NCBI RefSeq assembly: GCF_013035425.1
Contig: NZ_WQHX01000004.1
Span: 310,001 to 374,000, forward strand
Length of the DNA stretch: 64,000 nucleotides
From: Ruegeria arenilitoris
GTDB lineage: Bacteria > Pseudomonadota > Alphaproteobacteria > Rhodobacterales > Rhodobacteraceae
Direction: 5' to 3'
A program made the translations under genes and the position numbers. Below the pieces are notes generated by a model, which had not been told where the DNA came from, made no database searches, and saw nothing but the letters and a program-made list of their open reading frames with translations. Below, in pieces: positions 1-9,461 of this stretch; position 1 is the stretch's first letter; each line of letters opens with the position of its first letter.

Positions 1-531
1 GTCCGGAGTAAAGGCGATGCGGATCGGGCCATGAGAGATGTCTTTGTTTTCAAGCAAGTGCCGCGCCATGGTCATCAGAATCGACACTCCGGCTTTGTCG
101 TCCGCACCAAGCAGAGTTGTGCCAGACGCGGTTATAAGATCATGCCCGATTTTCTCGGCCAAGTATGGGTGTTCATCGGGCGATAGCACTAGGTCTGGAT
201 CGTCAGGAAATGTAATGTCACCGCCGTTGTATCCTTTGATCACGCGTGGCTTAACACCTGTCGCGTTGAACTGCGGTGCGGTGTCGACATGTGCTAAAAA
301 ACCGATGGTCGGTCCCGGAGCGGTTCCCGGAATAGTTGCCACAACAACGCTGTCATCAGTTACTTCAACGTTCTGTGCACCAATTTCCGTAAGCTCTTGT
401 TGCAACAGGTTCAGCACGTCGAGCTGAGTTTTTGTGCTTGGGGTTGAGGCAGATGTCTCGTCGCTTTGGCTGTCAACCGCCGCATAGCGCACAAGACGGG
501 CTTGAAGTTCCTGATCAAATCTTTTTTGCAT
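1..531 (-). CDS. pepT: Peptidase T (tripeptide aminopeptidase), 5' part only
   Basis: This is the N-terminal 177 residues of an M20B-family zinc peptidase; the gene runs off the left edge. Peptidase T releases the N-terminal residue of tripeptides in the cytoplasm. The first metal-binding motif is visible as AHVDTAP, with His81 and Asp83, and the bridging-metal region as GADDKAG near residue 142. The visible part stops at AFTPD, where the family continues into the catalytic glutamates. ATG at 531 starts MQKRFDQ and matches the usual N-terminus. It lies 95 bases downstream of gatB on the same strand and could be co-transcribed or have its own promoter. The family call is firm; the specificity (T rather than another M20B) is by resemblance. 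Confidence 0.9.
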   Translation of the reverse strand, partial: MQKRFDQELQARLVRYAAVDSQSDETSASTPSTKTQLDVLNLLQQELTEIGAQNVEVTDDSVVVATIPGTAPGPTIGFLAHVDTAPQFNATGVKPRVIKGYNGGDITFPDDPDLVLSPDEHPYLAEKIGHDLITASGTTLLGADDKAGVSILMTMARHLLENKDISHGPIRIAFTPD

Positions 532-626
532 GACACCTTACCTCTCTGGCGCCAAAGAAAGGGTCCAAACAGTAAAGGAGTCAAGTCGATGACCTGACAC
601 TTAAATTGTTGCCTGAACAGAAGAAG

Positions 627-2138
627 CTACAGTCCCAGCTTTTGACTCACCAGTTCGTTTACGGCTTTAGGATTGGCCTTGCCTCCGGTGGCTTTCATGA
701 CCTGACCAACGAACCAGCCCGCCAATTTCGGGTTAATCTTGGCCTTTTCTACCTGAGCCGGATTGGCTGCGATAATCTCGACCAGAGCGGCCTCGATAGC
801 GCCGGTGTCGGTTACCTGCTTCATACCGCGTTCTTCTACGATCTGTGCTGGGTCGCCACCTTCGGTATAGACGATTTCGAACAGGTCCTTGGCGATCTTA
901 CCGGAAATAGCATCCGAGGCGATCAGATCAATGATACCTCCCAGCTGGGCCGGAGATACGGGAGAGTCTGTGATATCGTGGTCTTCTTTCTTCAGCCGGC
1001 CAAAAAGCTCATTGATGACCCAATTGGCGGCTAGTTTACCATTGCGGTTTTGGGCGACCTCTTCAAAATAGGCGGCTGACTCCACCTCGGCTGTTAAAAC
1101 CGACGCGTCATAGTCTGTAAGGCCAAACTCTGTGACAAAGCGTGCTTTCTTGTCGTCCGGCAGTTCTGGCAACTTGGACGCGATATCATCCACCCATGTC
1201 TGTTCAATTTCCAACGGAAGCAGATCTGGGTCGGGGAAGTAACGATAATCATGCGCTTCTTCCTTTGACCTCATGGAACGGGTCTCGCCCTTGTCTGGGT
1301 CATAAAGGCGAGTTTCCTGCTCGATTTCTCCACCGCCTTCCACGATAGCAATCTGACGACGGGCTTCTACTTCTATCGCTTGCTGGATAAAGCGCATAGA
1401 GTTCATGTTCTTGATCTCGCAACGCGTTCCAAGATGCGAGAAATCCTGTGTTTCCTGGTACTTCTCGTAAGCGCCCGGTAGGCAGATGGAAACGTTCACG
1501 TCCGCGCGCAGGTTGCCGTTTTGCATATTTCCGTCGCAGGTACCCAAATAACGCATGATCTGCCGCAATTTAGCGATATATGCAGCGGCTTCTTCCGGGC
1601 CACGTATGTCTGGACGACTGACAATCTCCATCAGGCAAACACCGGTGCGGTTCAGGTCGACAAAGGACATGTTCGGGTCCATGTCATGAATTGATTTACC
1701 TGCGTCCTGTTCCATGTGGATGCGTTCGATCCGAACCACGCGGGCAGTGCCATCGCCCATTTCGACCAGCACTTCGCCTTCGCCTACGATGGGGTGATAA
1801 AGCTGAGAAATCTGGTAGCCTTGCGGTAGGTCGGGGTAGAAATAGTTCTTGCGATCAAAGGCTGACTTTAGGTTGATTTCCGCCTTTAACCCCAGTCCGG
1901 TGCGCACGGCCTGTTCGACGCAGTACTCGTTAATAACTGGAAGCATGCCAGGCATTGCCGCGTCCACAAAGGCCACATTGGCGTTCGGTTCTGCCCCGAA
2001 TTTGGTGGATGCCCCTGAAAACAGCTTTGCATTTGACGAGACCTGCGCATGCACTTCCATCCCGATCACCAGTTCCCAATCGTGCTTGGCCCCGGCAATG
2101 GTCTTTGGTTTGGGCATATCATAAGTCAGGTCGAGCAT
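627..2138 (-). CDS. gatB: Aspartyl/glutamyl-tRNA(Asn/Gln) amidotransferase subunit B
   Basis: GatB is the kinase and transamidation subunit of GatCAB. It activates and amidates Glu-tRNA(Gln), and where needed Asp-tRNA(Asn), using ammonia from GatA. The 503-aa protein has the family's normal length. The N-terminal catalytic core is recognised by [11 protein letters not shown] (about 22-32) and the [11 protein letters not shown] segment (about 98-108), followed by [13 protein letters not shown] and [14 protein letters not shown] motifs. The C-terminal third, ending [11 protein letters not shown], is the helical YqeY-type domain that contacts t[15 protein letters not shown] is a typical rhodobacteral N-terminus; an internal Met at residue 8 is less likely. 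gatA and gatC are not in this window, so the complex is encoded in more than one place or outside the edge. Confidence 0.97.
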   Translation of the reverse strand: MLDLTYDMPKPKTIAGAKHDWELVIGMEVHAQVSSNAKLFSGASTKFGAEPNANVAFVDAAMPGMLPVINEYCVEQAVRTGLGLKAEINLKSAFDRKNYFYPDLPQGYQISQLYHPIVGEGEVLVEMGDGTARVVRIERIHMEQDAGKSIHDMDPNMSFVDLNRTGVCLMEIVSRPDIRGPEEAAAYIAKLRQIMRYLGTCDGNMQNGNLRADVNVSICLPGAYEKYQETQDFSHLGTRCEIKNMNSMRFIQQAIEVEARRQIAIVEGGGEIEQETRLYDPDKGETRSMRSKEEAHDYRYFPDPDLLPLEIEQTWVDDIASKLPELPDDKKARFVTEFGLTDYDASVLTAEVESAAYFEEVAQNRNGKLAANWVINELFGRLKKEDHDITDSPVSPAQLGGIIDLIASDAISGKIAKDLFEIVYTEGGDPAQIVEERGMKQVTDTGAIEAALVEIIAANPAQVEKAKINPKLAGWFVGQVMKATGGKANPKAVNELVSQKLGL

Positions 2139-2174
2139 GGCGCGCCTCGTATCCGAAGAAATCTAGACCAGCGT

Positions 2175-2201
2175 ATTATGCCTGCCGTGGCTTAGGGGCA
2201 A
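2175..2201 (-). promoter_or_regulatory. Possible promoter upstream of gatB
   Basis: Reading the minus strand, a CATAAT hexamer (2175-2180), five of six matches to the sigma-70 -10 consensus, is preceded by TTGCCC (2196-2201). The 15-base spacer is shorter than optimal. It lies about 37 bases upstream of the gatB ATG. This is pattern matching only. Confidence 0.3.
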
Positions 2202-2251
2202 GGGGGAATGGGTCTTATGAGGTGAATCCGGGCAATGCGCCTGGGACTTCG

Positions 2252-3499
2252 TCAATTGTTTTTAAATTGAAGACCACTTGGCGTGAAGGTTACGCTTGTT
2301 CCGCTAAGCAATTCGTCGCGAAACAAGTTGCCTATCGCCCGCAGTGCGTCGCGGTGCCCGCCGGCAGCGAAACGCTCAGCTGAATTGATGCGCAGGCTGT
2401 CATCGAAACCATTCGCAGCGTGCGCCCAGATCAGCGGGTGCAATTCTGTCAGATGATCTCTGATCAGCCAATCTGCTGCGTCACAAATCTGTTGGCGTAC
2501 TTCATCCGCTTCTGCGTGACGTCCCATTTGGTTTTTCAGAGTGATCGCGCAATAAGCCGCTAACAGGTTTATCATGTCCTGATTTGGCCTACGCGTTACG
2601 ATATCCCGCAGGCCGTCCAGAAAATATTCGACATCGACTCGAGCGCAGGCTTCGTCATCATGTGCTATGGCGTCAAACTGTACCCAAGTATATCCGCCTG
2701 CCCCCCAGATCGCCTGAGTGCTTGCAGCTACCCGCAACGCCAAGTTTTCAAGTGTTTCGTAGCTGCCAAACCACCGGGGCAGTAGGTGTGTACCCAAAGC
2801 GCGCATGTGCCGGTGATTGTAAGGATCCAGTTCGATCAGTTTTTCAAATTTGTAGCCGGTTCTGACTTCATCGGTTCGATGACCGGCCAGCAAAGCGCAA
2901 TCCGCGGCTGCAATGGCTGGGCTGTTGCTGGCCTGCTCACGGCATTTTTTTAAGATTGCCGCCGCTCGGTCGAAATGTGCGGTACAGCGCGACAGATGCA
3001 ACTTTGGCAATTTCGCTTCAGGAACGTTTCCGCGCCATGCCCATGCCAGATCAATATGTGCCCGAGCAACAACCAGACCGATCATGGGATCATCGGGATG
3101 ATCATTCATTTCGCCTTCAAGTTCCGAAATTCCGCACAGCAGATCGTAGTCAGCTATTTCTGCGCCTCCGGATAGCGCGTGTTCGACAGCAAGTACCACG
3201 TCGGATCTGGCGCCAAAAGCTAGTAGTTCAGTAAGAGGATAGGTTTCGCCAGCTTTGTCCGTCGTCCGCATCTCCGACGACAATTGTGACCATAAACCCT
3301 GACGCGCCAGATGGCGACCGCGTTCAATTGCCCGGTGACCGATTTGTTCCTCTTCATTCATATTCGCAATTGGAATATTGAGTTTGCCCGAAGCGTCATC
3401 TTCAACTCGACTGACGGACGTCGCCGCAAATGGCTGCGGTTCAGGCTGACGGTTTGAAGTTGTTAAACGGGCGAACAGAGACCCAATTGACCGGACCAT
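2252..3499 (-). CDS. Hypothetical protein, predominantly helical, 415 aa
   Basis: I do not recognise this protein. From ATG at 3499 it reads MVRSIGSLFARL and has no evident signal peptide or membrane segment. The body is rich in Ala, Leu and Arg with repeated amphipathic helices, for example a stretch around DDPMIGLVVARAHIDLAWAWRG. It also carries phrases such as ELDPYNHRHMRALGTHLLPRWFG that suggest a TPR- or Sel1-like helical repeat scaffold. No catalytic motif is visible. The reading frame opens further upstream with a TTG at 3532, but neither start has a clear ribosome site. It sits between gatB and a small membrane-protein gene, all on minus, with 113- and 126-base gaps, so operon membership is uncertain. 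Coding potential is supported by a long frame with family-like composition. Confidence 0.75.
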   Translation of the reverse strand: MVRSIGSLFARLTTSNRQPEPQPFAATSVSRVEDDASGKLNIPIANMNEEEQIGHRAIERGRHLARQGLWSQLSSEMRTTDKAGETYPLTELLAFGARSDVVLAVEHALSGGAEIADYDLLCGISELEGEMNDHPDDPMIGLVVARAHIDLAWAWRGNVPEAKLPKLHLSRCTAHFDRAAAILKKCREQASNSPAIAAADCALLAGHRTDEVRTGYKFEKLIELDPYNHRHMRALGTHLLPRWFGSYETLENLALRVAASTQAIWGAGGYTWVQFDAIAHDDEACARVDVEYFLDGLRDIVTRRPNQDMINLLAAYCAITLKNQMGRHAEADEVRQQICDAADWLIRDHLTELHPLIWAHAANGFDDSLRINSAERFAAGGHRDALRAIGNLFRDELLSGTSVTFTPSGLQFKNN

Positions 3500-3625
3500 G
3501 GCAAAACTCGTACTGGAACAAACTTGTAACAATAACAGTGTGTCCAGACGGTTATTTTAAATCAAGAAATGGGCAAATGATCAGGCAATTTTGAGATCAA
3601 TCCCATGTTTTTTAGGGTGATCGTT

Positions 3626-4066
3626 TCAAAATACTCTAAAATGATGGCGCTCTACTGCAAACCCAGCGCCCTTTAACACCATTTCAAGGTCTCGATGAGG
3701 TGGCAGCGACTCATCCGGCAAGCGCACTCGCTTATCTGAGTTCAGAATTGCCGATACACGAACGGAGAAATCCCAACGGGTGTCGAACCGGAACCGATCT
3801 ATCTGGGTAAGCGACAACTGTCCTTTCCGGTTGCCTGTGTGCCAATAAAGTTTTTGACCGTCCAGTTGCATTCCGGCACTTGTGTTTTTCATCACGTCCC
3901 ACACAGCTGGCAGCGTCGCCAAGGCCAGAATTCCCATCAGCCACCAGACAGCGTCGAACAGGATCACCATTCCGATCAGCACGGTGTAAACAACGATGAG
4001 TATCACAACCGTTCGCTGGGAACGGTTGTGACGAACGAACGTAAAGGGCGGTGCCTTCGTGGTCAT
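3626..4066 (-). CDS. Hypothetical two-helix membrane protein downstream of pepN
   Basis: This 146-aa protein of unknown function begins with a short positively charged head (FVRHNRSQRT). Two closely spaced hydrophobic segments follow, at about 20-37 and 41-56, and then a soluble C-terminal domain of about 85 residues with alternating strands (GMQLDGQKLYWHTGNRKGQLSLTQIDRFRF). The layout resembles small bacterial membrane proteins with a PH-like cytoplasmic domain, which is inference from hydropathy and pattern. Its ATG overlaps the pepN stop by four bases (ATGA), so the two are almost certainly translationally coupled. No enzyme motif is visible. Confidence 0.8.
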   Translation of the reverse strand: MTTKAPPFTFVRHNRSQRTVVILIVVYTVLIGMVILFDAVWWLMGILALATLPAVWDVMKNTSAGMQLDGQKLYWHTGNRKGQLSLTQIDRFRFDTRWDFSVRVSAILNSDKRVRLPDESLPPHRDLEMVLKGAGFAVERHHFRVF

Positions 4067-6615
4067 GCGTCCAAGATACGTGAGACCATTTCAGTTGTAT
4101 CCCGTGACAGGTTAGGAGTTTCAGAAATTCGCGTCAGTTGCGCGCGCATCAGGGCTTGGCGCTTGTCGTCGTATCGCTTCCAAGTTTGAAAGGCGGTGCA
4201 CATCCGCGCTGTTGTTTGCGGATTTACCGGGTCGAGGCGGATCAACCAATCCGCCAAAAGTTGATAACCCGAGCCGTCAGCGTGGTGGAACCCGGCGTGG
4301 TTTGTCGCCAAGGATCCCAGCAAAGCTCTGAACCGGTTGGGGTTCTTCCAGTTGAACTCGGGGTGTTGGGTCAGACCCAGAGCTACCGCAGGCGTTGCAT
4401 CCGGAGAGGTCAGCGAAATCTGTAACCCAAACCACTTGTCCAGAACCAGCCGGTCATGCTGCCATTGATCGTAGAATGAAGATAATTGTGTCTCACCCTT
4501 GCCCGCGCGCAGCAGGCACGCAAGCGAAGCAAGCTGCTGGGTCATATTGTTTGCGCGGTCATATTCAGCCGCTGCCTGAGTTCCACTGTCCAGCCGGGTC
4601 GTCAGCGCCAAAGCAGCGTTACCCAAAGCACGCTTGCCCGACTGTTCCGCATCTGGTTGATAGGGTGCGTCAACCAACGACTCGCTATGCAACCGCGGTA
4701 ACAGGTCCTGCACATGCTGAGCAGTGGCCTGTTTTAAAGTTTCGATCGCAGTCCATATTGCCAAGGGGTCTGGCGTGTGACCAGAGTCATAAAGGGTTGA
4801 GGCCAATTCTGATTGCGAGGGCAATTGCAACATCAGCGCACGATAAGCTGGGTCCAGATCCCCGTCGCGCAGCACAGCCAAGAGCCCATCCAGGAATTGC
4901 CCATCAGGTGCGCTATCCTGCGTGATCATGCGAAATAAATTGTCTTCGGCCAGAGAACGACCTGCCTGCCAACGGTTAAATGGATCGGTGTCGTGCGCCA
5001 GTAGGAAAGCGCGGTCTGCATTAGAGTGACCATGGTCAAGTATAACTGGGGCCGAAAAATCCCGCAAAATCGAAGGTATAGGTTTTGCGGCAAGCCCGGT
5101 GAATTGAAAACTCTGCGTCGCTTCGGTTAGTTCCAGAACCTGAGTTCCGCGAACTTCGTCTCCGTTTGGCCCGAGCAGTCCGAAAGCGACCGGAATGACT
5201 TGCGGAAGTTTTTCGGATTGTCCCGGTGTCGGGTGCGTTTCTTGGCTTAAAGTCAGAGTATAGGTACCACTATCCCAACTTTCCGAGACAGATATGCGCG
5301 GCGTTCCCGACTGGCTGTACCACCTCTTAAACTGAGTCAGGTCCCGACCCGTAGTGTCCTCGAAAACCTTAAGCCAATCCTCGATGGTGCAGGCTTGTCC
5401 GTCGTGGCGGTCGAAATACAGGTTCAGTGCCTTGGAATAGGCTTCGTCCCCAACGAGACGTTTAAGCATGCCAATGACTTCAGCGCCTTTTTCATAGACA
5501 GTTGAAGTGTAGAAGTTGTTGATTTCCTGAAAGCTCTCGGGCCGGACTGGGTGAGACAATGGGCCGTTATCCTCAGGAAACTGCCGCGCGCGCAGGTCAA
5601 TTGCATCATGGATGCGTTTGACTGGGGCGGAACGCATGTCCGAAGTGAACTGCGCATCTCGGAACACTGTCAGGCCCTCTTTCAGGCAAAGCTGAAACCA
5701 ATCGCGGCAGGTAATACGATTTCCAGTCCAATTGTGGAAATATTCATGGGCGATTATCGCTTCGATCCGTTCAAAGTTGGCATCGGTCGAGGTTTCTGGG
5801 CTGGCAAGAACGGCGGAAGAGTTGAAGATGTTCAGTCCTTTGTTCTCCATCGCGCCCATGTTGAAATCGTCGACGGCCACAATGTTGAAAACGTCAAGAT
5901 CGTATTCACGACCATAAACCTCTTCATCCCATTTCATCGATTTTTTTAAGGCTTCCATACCAAAGGCACATTTGCCTTCGTCTCCGGGGCGAACCCATAA
6001 ATTCAGTTCGACGCCGCGATCCGATTTGGTCGTAAACTGGTCTGGATAGGCGATCAGATCACCTGCTACCAGCGCGAATAAATAGGCGGGTTTGGGCCAA
6101 GGATCAGTCCACTCAGCCCAGCCTTGGCCCGAGGCGGTTGGGTTGCCGTTCGACAGCAGTACAGGCAGATCGCCATTAATACGAACCGTAAAAGTGGACA
6201 TCACATCTGGTCTGTCCGGGTAAAAGGTGATTTTGCGAAACCCTTCGGCTTCGCATTGGGTGCAATACATGCCGTTCGACATATACAGCCCTTCGAGCGC
6301 TGTGTTGTTACCCGGATCAATTTCCACCTCGGTTTCCCAAACAAAAGGCGCGTTGGGCACATTGGCAGTCAGACCCTCGTCGGTTACCTCTGGCGCGATT
6401 TCAGCACCATCAATTGCGGCGCGTATAAGCCTTAGTTGTTCTCCATGCAGAAAGAACTTGCGGTCACGGGCATCGGGGTTAGGGCGAAACGCAATGCGAG
6501 AAGTAACACGTGTGGCATGAGCAGCCAGATCGAAAGTTAAATGCACGCTGTCAATCAAATAGCCAAATGGGGTGTAATCTTTCAGATAGATCGTGGTGGG
6601 GGCGGCGTCGCTCAT
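4063..6615 (-). CDS. pepN: Aminopeptidase N (M1 family zinc metallopeptidase)
   Basis: This is a cytoplasmic broad-specificity aminopeptidase that trims N-terminal residues from peptides. From ATG 6615 the protein is 850 aa, close to the E. coli PepN length. The exopeptidase motif GAMEN lies at 254-258. The zinc site HEYFH is at 290-294, with the third ligand Glu313 in LKEGLTV. The C-terminal half is the helical M1 domain. An upstream in-frame start at 6702 would add 29 residues; I prefer 6615 because MSDAAPTTIYLKDYTPFGY matches the family start and a GAGG-like ribosome site precedes it. It is transcribed divergently from glcB and coupled to the small membrane protein downstream. In this window it pairs functionally with peptidase T and the peptide importer. 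Confidence 0.96.
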   Translation of the reverse strand: MSDAAPTTIYLKDYTPFGYLIDSVHLTFDLAAHATRVTSRIAFRPNPDARDRKFFLHGEQLRLIRAAIDGAEIAPEVTDEGLTANVPNAPFVWETEVEIDPGNNTALEGLYMSNGMYCTQCEAEGFRKITFYPDRPDVMSTFTVRINGDLPVLLSNGNPTASGQGWAEWTDPWPKPAYLFALVAGDLIAYPDQFTTKSDRGVELNLWVRPGDEGKCAFGMEALKKSMKWDEEVYGREYDLDVFNIVAVDDFNMGAMENKGLNIFNSSAVLASPETSTDANFERIEAIIAHEYFHNWTGNRITCRDWFQLCLKEGLTVFRDAQFTSDMRSAPVKRIHDAIDLRARQFPEDNGPLSHPVRPESFQEINNFYTSTVYEKGAEVIGMLKRLVGDEAYSKALNLYFDRHDGQACTIEDWLKVFEDTTGRDLTQFKRWYSQSGTPRISVSESWDSGTYTLTLSQETHPTPGQSEKLPQVIPVAFGLLGPNGDEVRGTQVLELTEATQSFQFTGLAAKPIPSILRDFSAPVILDHGHSNADRAFLLAHDTDPFNRWQAGRSLAEDNLFRMITQDSAPDGQFLDGLLAVLRDGDLDPAYRALMLQLPSQSELASTLYDSGHTPDPLAIWTAIETLKQATAQHVQDLLPRLHSESLVDAPYQPDAEQSGKRALGNAALALTTRLDSGTQAAAEYDRANNMTQQLASLACLLRAGKGETQLSSFYDQWQHDRLVLDKWFGLQISLTSPDATPAVALGLTQHPEFNWKNPNRFRALLGSLATNHAGFHHADGSGYQLLADWLIRLDPVNPQTTARMCTAFQTWKRYDDKRQALMRAQLTRISETPNLSRDTTEMVSRILDA

Positions 6616-6832
6616 CTTGGCCTCGCTGGTTTGATTTTGGCGTGACGTTATGGTTATCGCGTCAATGTCGCAAGATAGTCCACAGTTCGGCGCCGGGATC
6701 ATTGGGAAGTTTTTGAAACATCTGTAGACCGCTAAATTCCGCGAACTTGAAGAGGCGAGTTGCCTATCGGAAACATTCGCCCTACTTGATGGAAGTTGGA
6801 CGGAAGAGAATACAAGGCGGGAGACGACGAAA
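6616..6832. promoter_or_regulatory. Divergent intergenic region pepN/glcB
   Basis: These 217 bases separate the start codons of pepN (minus) and glcB (plus), so promoters for both should lie here. A purine-rich stretch ending in GGCGGGAGACGACGAAA precedes glcB and supplies its ribosome site. I could not single out a convincing -35/-10 pair or operator. Confidence 0.5.
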
Positions 6833-8968
6833 ATGAGTGGGAGAGTGAACCGGAGCGGGCTGCAGGTTGATCAATTTCTGGTGGATTTCATCGAAAAACG
6901 CGCGTTGCCCGGTACGGAAATTGAGCCGAAGGGCTTCTGGAACGGTCTTGCGCGACTCGTGAGTGAACTGGGACCAAAGAACCGCGATCTACTGGCAAAA
7001 CGGCAAGATCTGCAAAGCCGAATAGATAGCTGGCACGCGGCTCGAAAGGGGCAGGAACACGATGCTTCTGCATATGAATCATTTTTACGCGAAATCGGTT
7101 ATCTGGTCGAAGAAGGCCCCGATTTTCAGATCGAAACCACCAACGTCGATCCCGAAATAGCGTTCACTCCCGGGCCTCAGTTGGTTGTGCCCATTACTAA
7201 TGCTCGTTTTGCGCTGAATGCTGCCAACGCTCGTTGGGGAAGTCTGTATGATGCCTTATACGGCACAGATGCCATGGGTGATCTGCCAGATGCCGCAGGT
7301 TACAACGCTGTGCGCGGCGCGCGAGTAATCGCTTGGGCCAAGTCTTTTTTAGATGAAGTCGCGCCTTTGGCCGACGGGTCATGGTCGAACGCTGTAGGAT
7401 TGCGTGTCGCAGACGGCACCCTTGTGCCGGCCTTGTCCGACCCTGCTAAATTTGTTGGCTTTGGCGGAGCGGCAGACAGTCCCGATTTCATACTGCTCAA
7501 AAACAACGGTCTACATCTTCAGATTATGATCGACCCGTCGAGTGCGATCGGGGCGTCAGATCCTGCTGGCATTTCAGATATTCGCCTTGAGTCTGCCTTG
7601 ACTACGATCATGGATTGCGAGGACTCGGTCGCTTGTGTTGATGCCGAGGATAAAGTGGTTGCCTACGGCAATTGGCTGGGCCTAATGAAAGGTGACCTCG
7701 TAGAACAGGTCACTAAAGGTGGTAATACGTTTGCCCGTAAACTGTCGGATGATGTTACCTACACCCAAGCTGGTGGCGGATCAGCAACGCTAAAAGGTCG
7801 TTCGCTGATGCTTGTCCGCAATGTCGGGCACCTTATGACCAATCCCGCGATTCTGGATGCTGAGGGTAGCGAGATTGGCGAAGGTTTGATGGACGCGCTC
7901 TGTACTACGCTGATCGCTATGCACGACCTGAAGAGAGAGGGTGGCAACTCGGTCGAAGGTTCGGTTTATGTGGTCAAGCCCAAGATGCACGGGCCGGAAG
8001 AAGTTGCGTTTTCGGTGGAAATTTTCGACATGGTCGAAGACATCCTCGGTCTGCCCCGCAATACTGTGAAGCTTGGCATTATGGATGAAGAGCGCCGAAC
8101 CTCGGCAAATCTAAAAGAATGTATTCGGGCAGCAAAATCCCGAGTAGCGTTCATTAATACCGGGTTTTTGGACCGGACTGGAGACGAAATTCATACGTCA
8201 ATGGAAGCTGGCCCAATGTTGCCCAAAGGCGATATCAAGGACACGCCTTGGATCACATCGTACGAGGATCGCAACGTTGATATCGGGCTGGCATGTGGCC
8301 TAAAGGGAAAGGCTCAGATCGGTAAAGGCATGTGGGCTATGCCGGACCGGATGGGTGACATGCTTGCCGCCAAAATCGTTCATCCGATGGCAGGGGCTAC
8401 TTGTGCCTGGGTGCCGTCACCAACGGCCGCAACCTTGCATGCGACGCACTATCACAAGGTGGATGTTTTGGCGCGGCAGGATGAAATCGCGGCTGGTGGA
8501 GCACGCGGCACATTGGACGATCTGCTGACTATTCCGTTGCTGGGTGGTCGCAATTTGAGCAACGAAGAAATTGCCCGCGAGATCGAAAACAATGCGCAAG
8601 GCATACTTGGGTATGTCGTGCGTTGGATCGATCAGGGCGTTGGTTGTTCAAAGGTACCTGACATTAACGACATTGGCCTGATGGAAGATCGAGCAACGTG
8701 TCGTATTTCGTCCCAAGCATTGGCCAATTGGCTGCATCACGATGTGGTAAGCCAATCAGAGACGATGTCGGCCATGCAAAAGATGGCTGCCGTTGTGGAC
8801 CGTCAAAACGCGGATGACCCGGTTTACACCCCAATGGCTCCGGGTTTTGATGGCATAGCTTTTCAGGCGGCTTGTGACCTTGTGTTTAAAGGGCGTGTTC
8901 AGCCTTCAGGTTATACCGAGCCCGTCTTGCATGCTCGACGTTTGGAACTGAAAGCACAGAATAATTAG
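6833..8968 (+). CDS. glcB: Malate synthase G
   Basis: Malate synthase G condenses glyoxylate with acetyl-CoA to malate in the glyoxylate cycle and glycolate use. The 711-aa monomeric form is about 720 aa in the family. Visible signatures are [18 protein letters not shown] with the Mg-binding acidic cluster, [45 protein letters not shown], and [42 protein letters not shown], which forms the TIM-barrel core. The C-terminal plug domain ends [13 protein letters not shown]. The start is set by the AAAATG after a GGGAG ribosome site. A GlcG-like gene follows 66 bases downstream on the same strand, a pairing also seen in the E. coli glc operon in the opposite order. No glycolate oxidase genes are visible here. 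Confidence 0.97.
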   Translation: MSGRVNRSGLQVDQFLVDFIEKRALPGTEIEPKGFWNGLARLVSELGPKNRDLLAKRQDLQSRIDSWHAARKGQEHDASAYESFLREIGYLVEEGPDFQIETTNVDPEIAFTPGPQLVVPITNARFALNAANARWGSLYDALYGTDAMGDLPDAAGYNAVRGARVIAWAKSFLDEVAPLADGSWSNAVGLRVADGTLVPALSDPAKFVGFGGAADSPDFILLKNNGLHLQIMIDPSSAIGASDPAGISDIRLESALTTIMDCEDSVACVDAEDKVVAYGNWLGLMKGDLVEQVTKGGNTFARKLSDDVTYTQAGGGSATLKGRSLMLVRNVGHLMTNPAILDAEGSEIGEGLMDALCTTLIAMHDLKREGGNSVEGSVYVVKPKMHGPEEVAFSVEIFDMVEDILGLPRNTVKLGIMDEERRTSANLKECIRAAKSRVAFINTGFLDRTGDEIHTSMEAGPMLPKGDIKDTPWITSYEDRNVDIGLACGLKGKAQIGKGMWAMPDRMGDMLAAKIVHPMAGATCAWVPSPTAATLHATHYHKVDVLARQDEIAAGGARGTLDDLLTIPLLGGRNLSNEEIAREIENNAQGILGYVVRWIDQGVGCSKVPDINDIGLMEDRATCRISSQALANWLHHDVVSQSETMSAMQKMAAVVDRQNADDPVYTPMAPGFDGIAFQAACDLVFKGRVQPSGYTEPVLHARRLELKAQNN

Positions 8969-8976
8969 GTCTTTTA

Positions 8977-8998
8977 TGGCAAGAGTGCCAGTTCTTGC
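8977..8998 (+). other. Small hairpins between glcB and glcG-like gene
   Basis: Two mutually exclusive small inverted repeats overlap here: TGGCA (8977-8981) with TGCCA (8986-8990), and GCAAGA (8979-8984) with TCTTGC (8993-8998), the latter followed by ATTTTAA. This could be a weak intercistronic terminator or mRNA-end structure. The arms are short, so chance is possible. Confidence 0.3.
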
Positions 8999-9034
8999 AT
9001 TTTAACAAAAAGCCATCACGCGAAAGGGCTGGAA

Positions 9035-9460
9035 ATGTCGATTTCACTACGCAAGGCACGAACGATCGTGCGCAAGACGTTGGAACATGGCCGCGAGGTC
9101 GGAATGAAGCCCTTATCGGTGGTTGTGCTGGATGCTGGTGGTCATGTGATCGCATTTGAACGTGAAGACGGAGCGGCTCCGGGTCGCTTTGCGATAGCTC
9201 AGGGCAAGGCCTACGGTTCGGTCATGTTGGGAATGGCGGGTACTGCGCAGATGCAAAGGGCCGAAGCGCAAGCCTACTTCATGGCCTGTGTGAATGGCGT
9301 CTATGGCGGACAAGTTATCCCAGTACCCGGAGGTGTATTATTACGCGACCGAAAGGGCGCTGTAATCGGTGCAGTAGGAGTTACAGGTGATACTTCGGAT
9401 AATGACGCCGCCGCCGCGATTAAAGGTATCGAAGCAGCAGGTCTGATCGGAGAGGTTTGA
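9035..9460 (+). CDS. GlcG/HbpS family (heme-degrading domain) protein
   Basis: This 141-aa protein belongs to the GlcG/HbpS (formerly DUF336) fold family. The family signature is visible as SVVVLDAGGHVIAFEREDGAAPGRFAIAQGKAYGSV (about 28-63) and the C-terminal PVPGGVLLRDRKGAVIGAVGVTGDTSDNDAAAAIKGIEAAGL. Members bind heme or small organic ligands in Streptomyces HbpS; in E. coli GlcG is encoded with glycolate oxidase and malate synthase, with no firmly assigned role. It follows glcB directly on the same strand, which supports a link to glyoxylate metabolism by context only. A GAAAGGGCTGGAA stretch precedes the ATG. It converges two bases from the end of the PAP2 gene on minus. Confidence 0.88.
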   Translation: MSISLRKARTIVRKTLEHGREVGMKPLSVVVLDAGGHVIAFEREDGAAPGRFAIAQGKAYGSVMLGMAGTAQMQRAEAQAYFMACVNGVYGGQVIPVPGGVLLRDRKGAVIGAVGVTGDTSDNDAAAAIKGIEAAGLIGEV

Positions 9461-9461
9461 A

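Noticed and set aside
606..1034. A plus-strand frame opposite gatB
   Set aside because: It lies wholly in the reverse of a conserved gene and shows no independent features.
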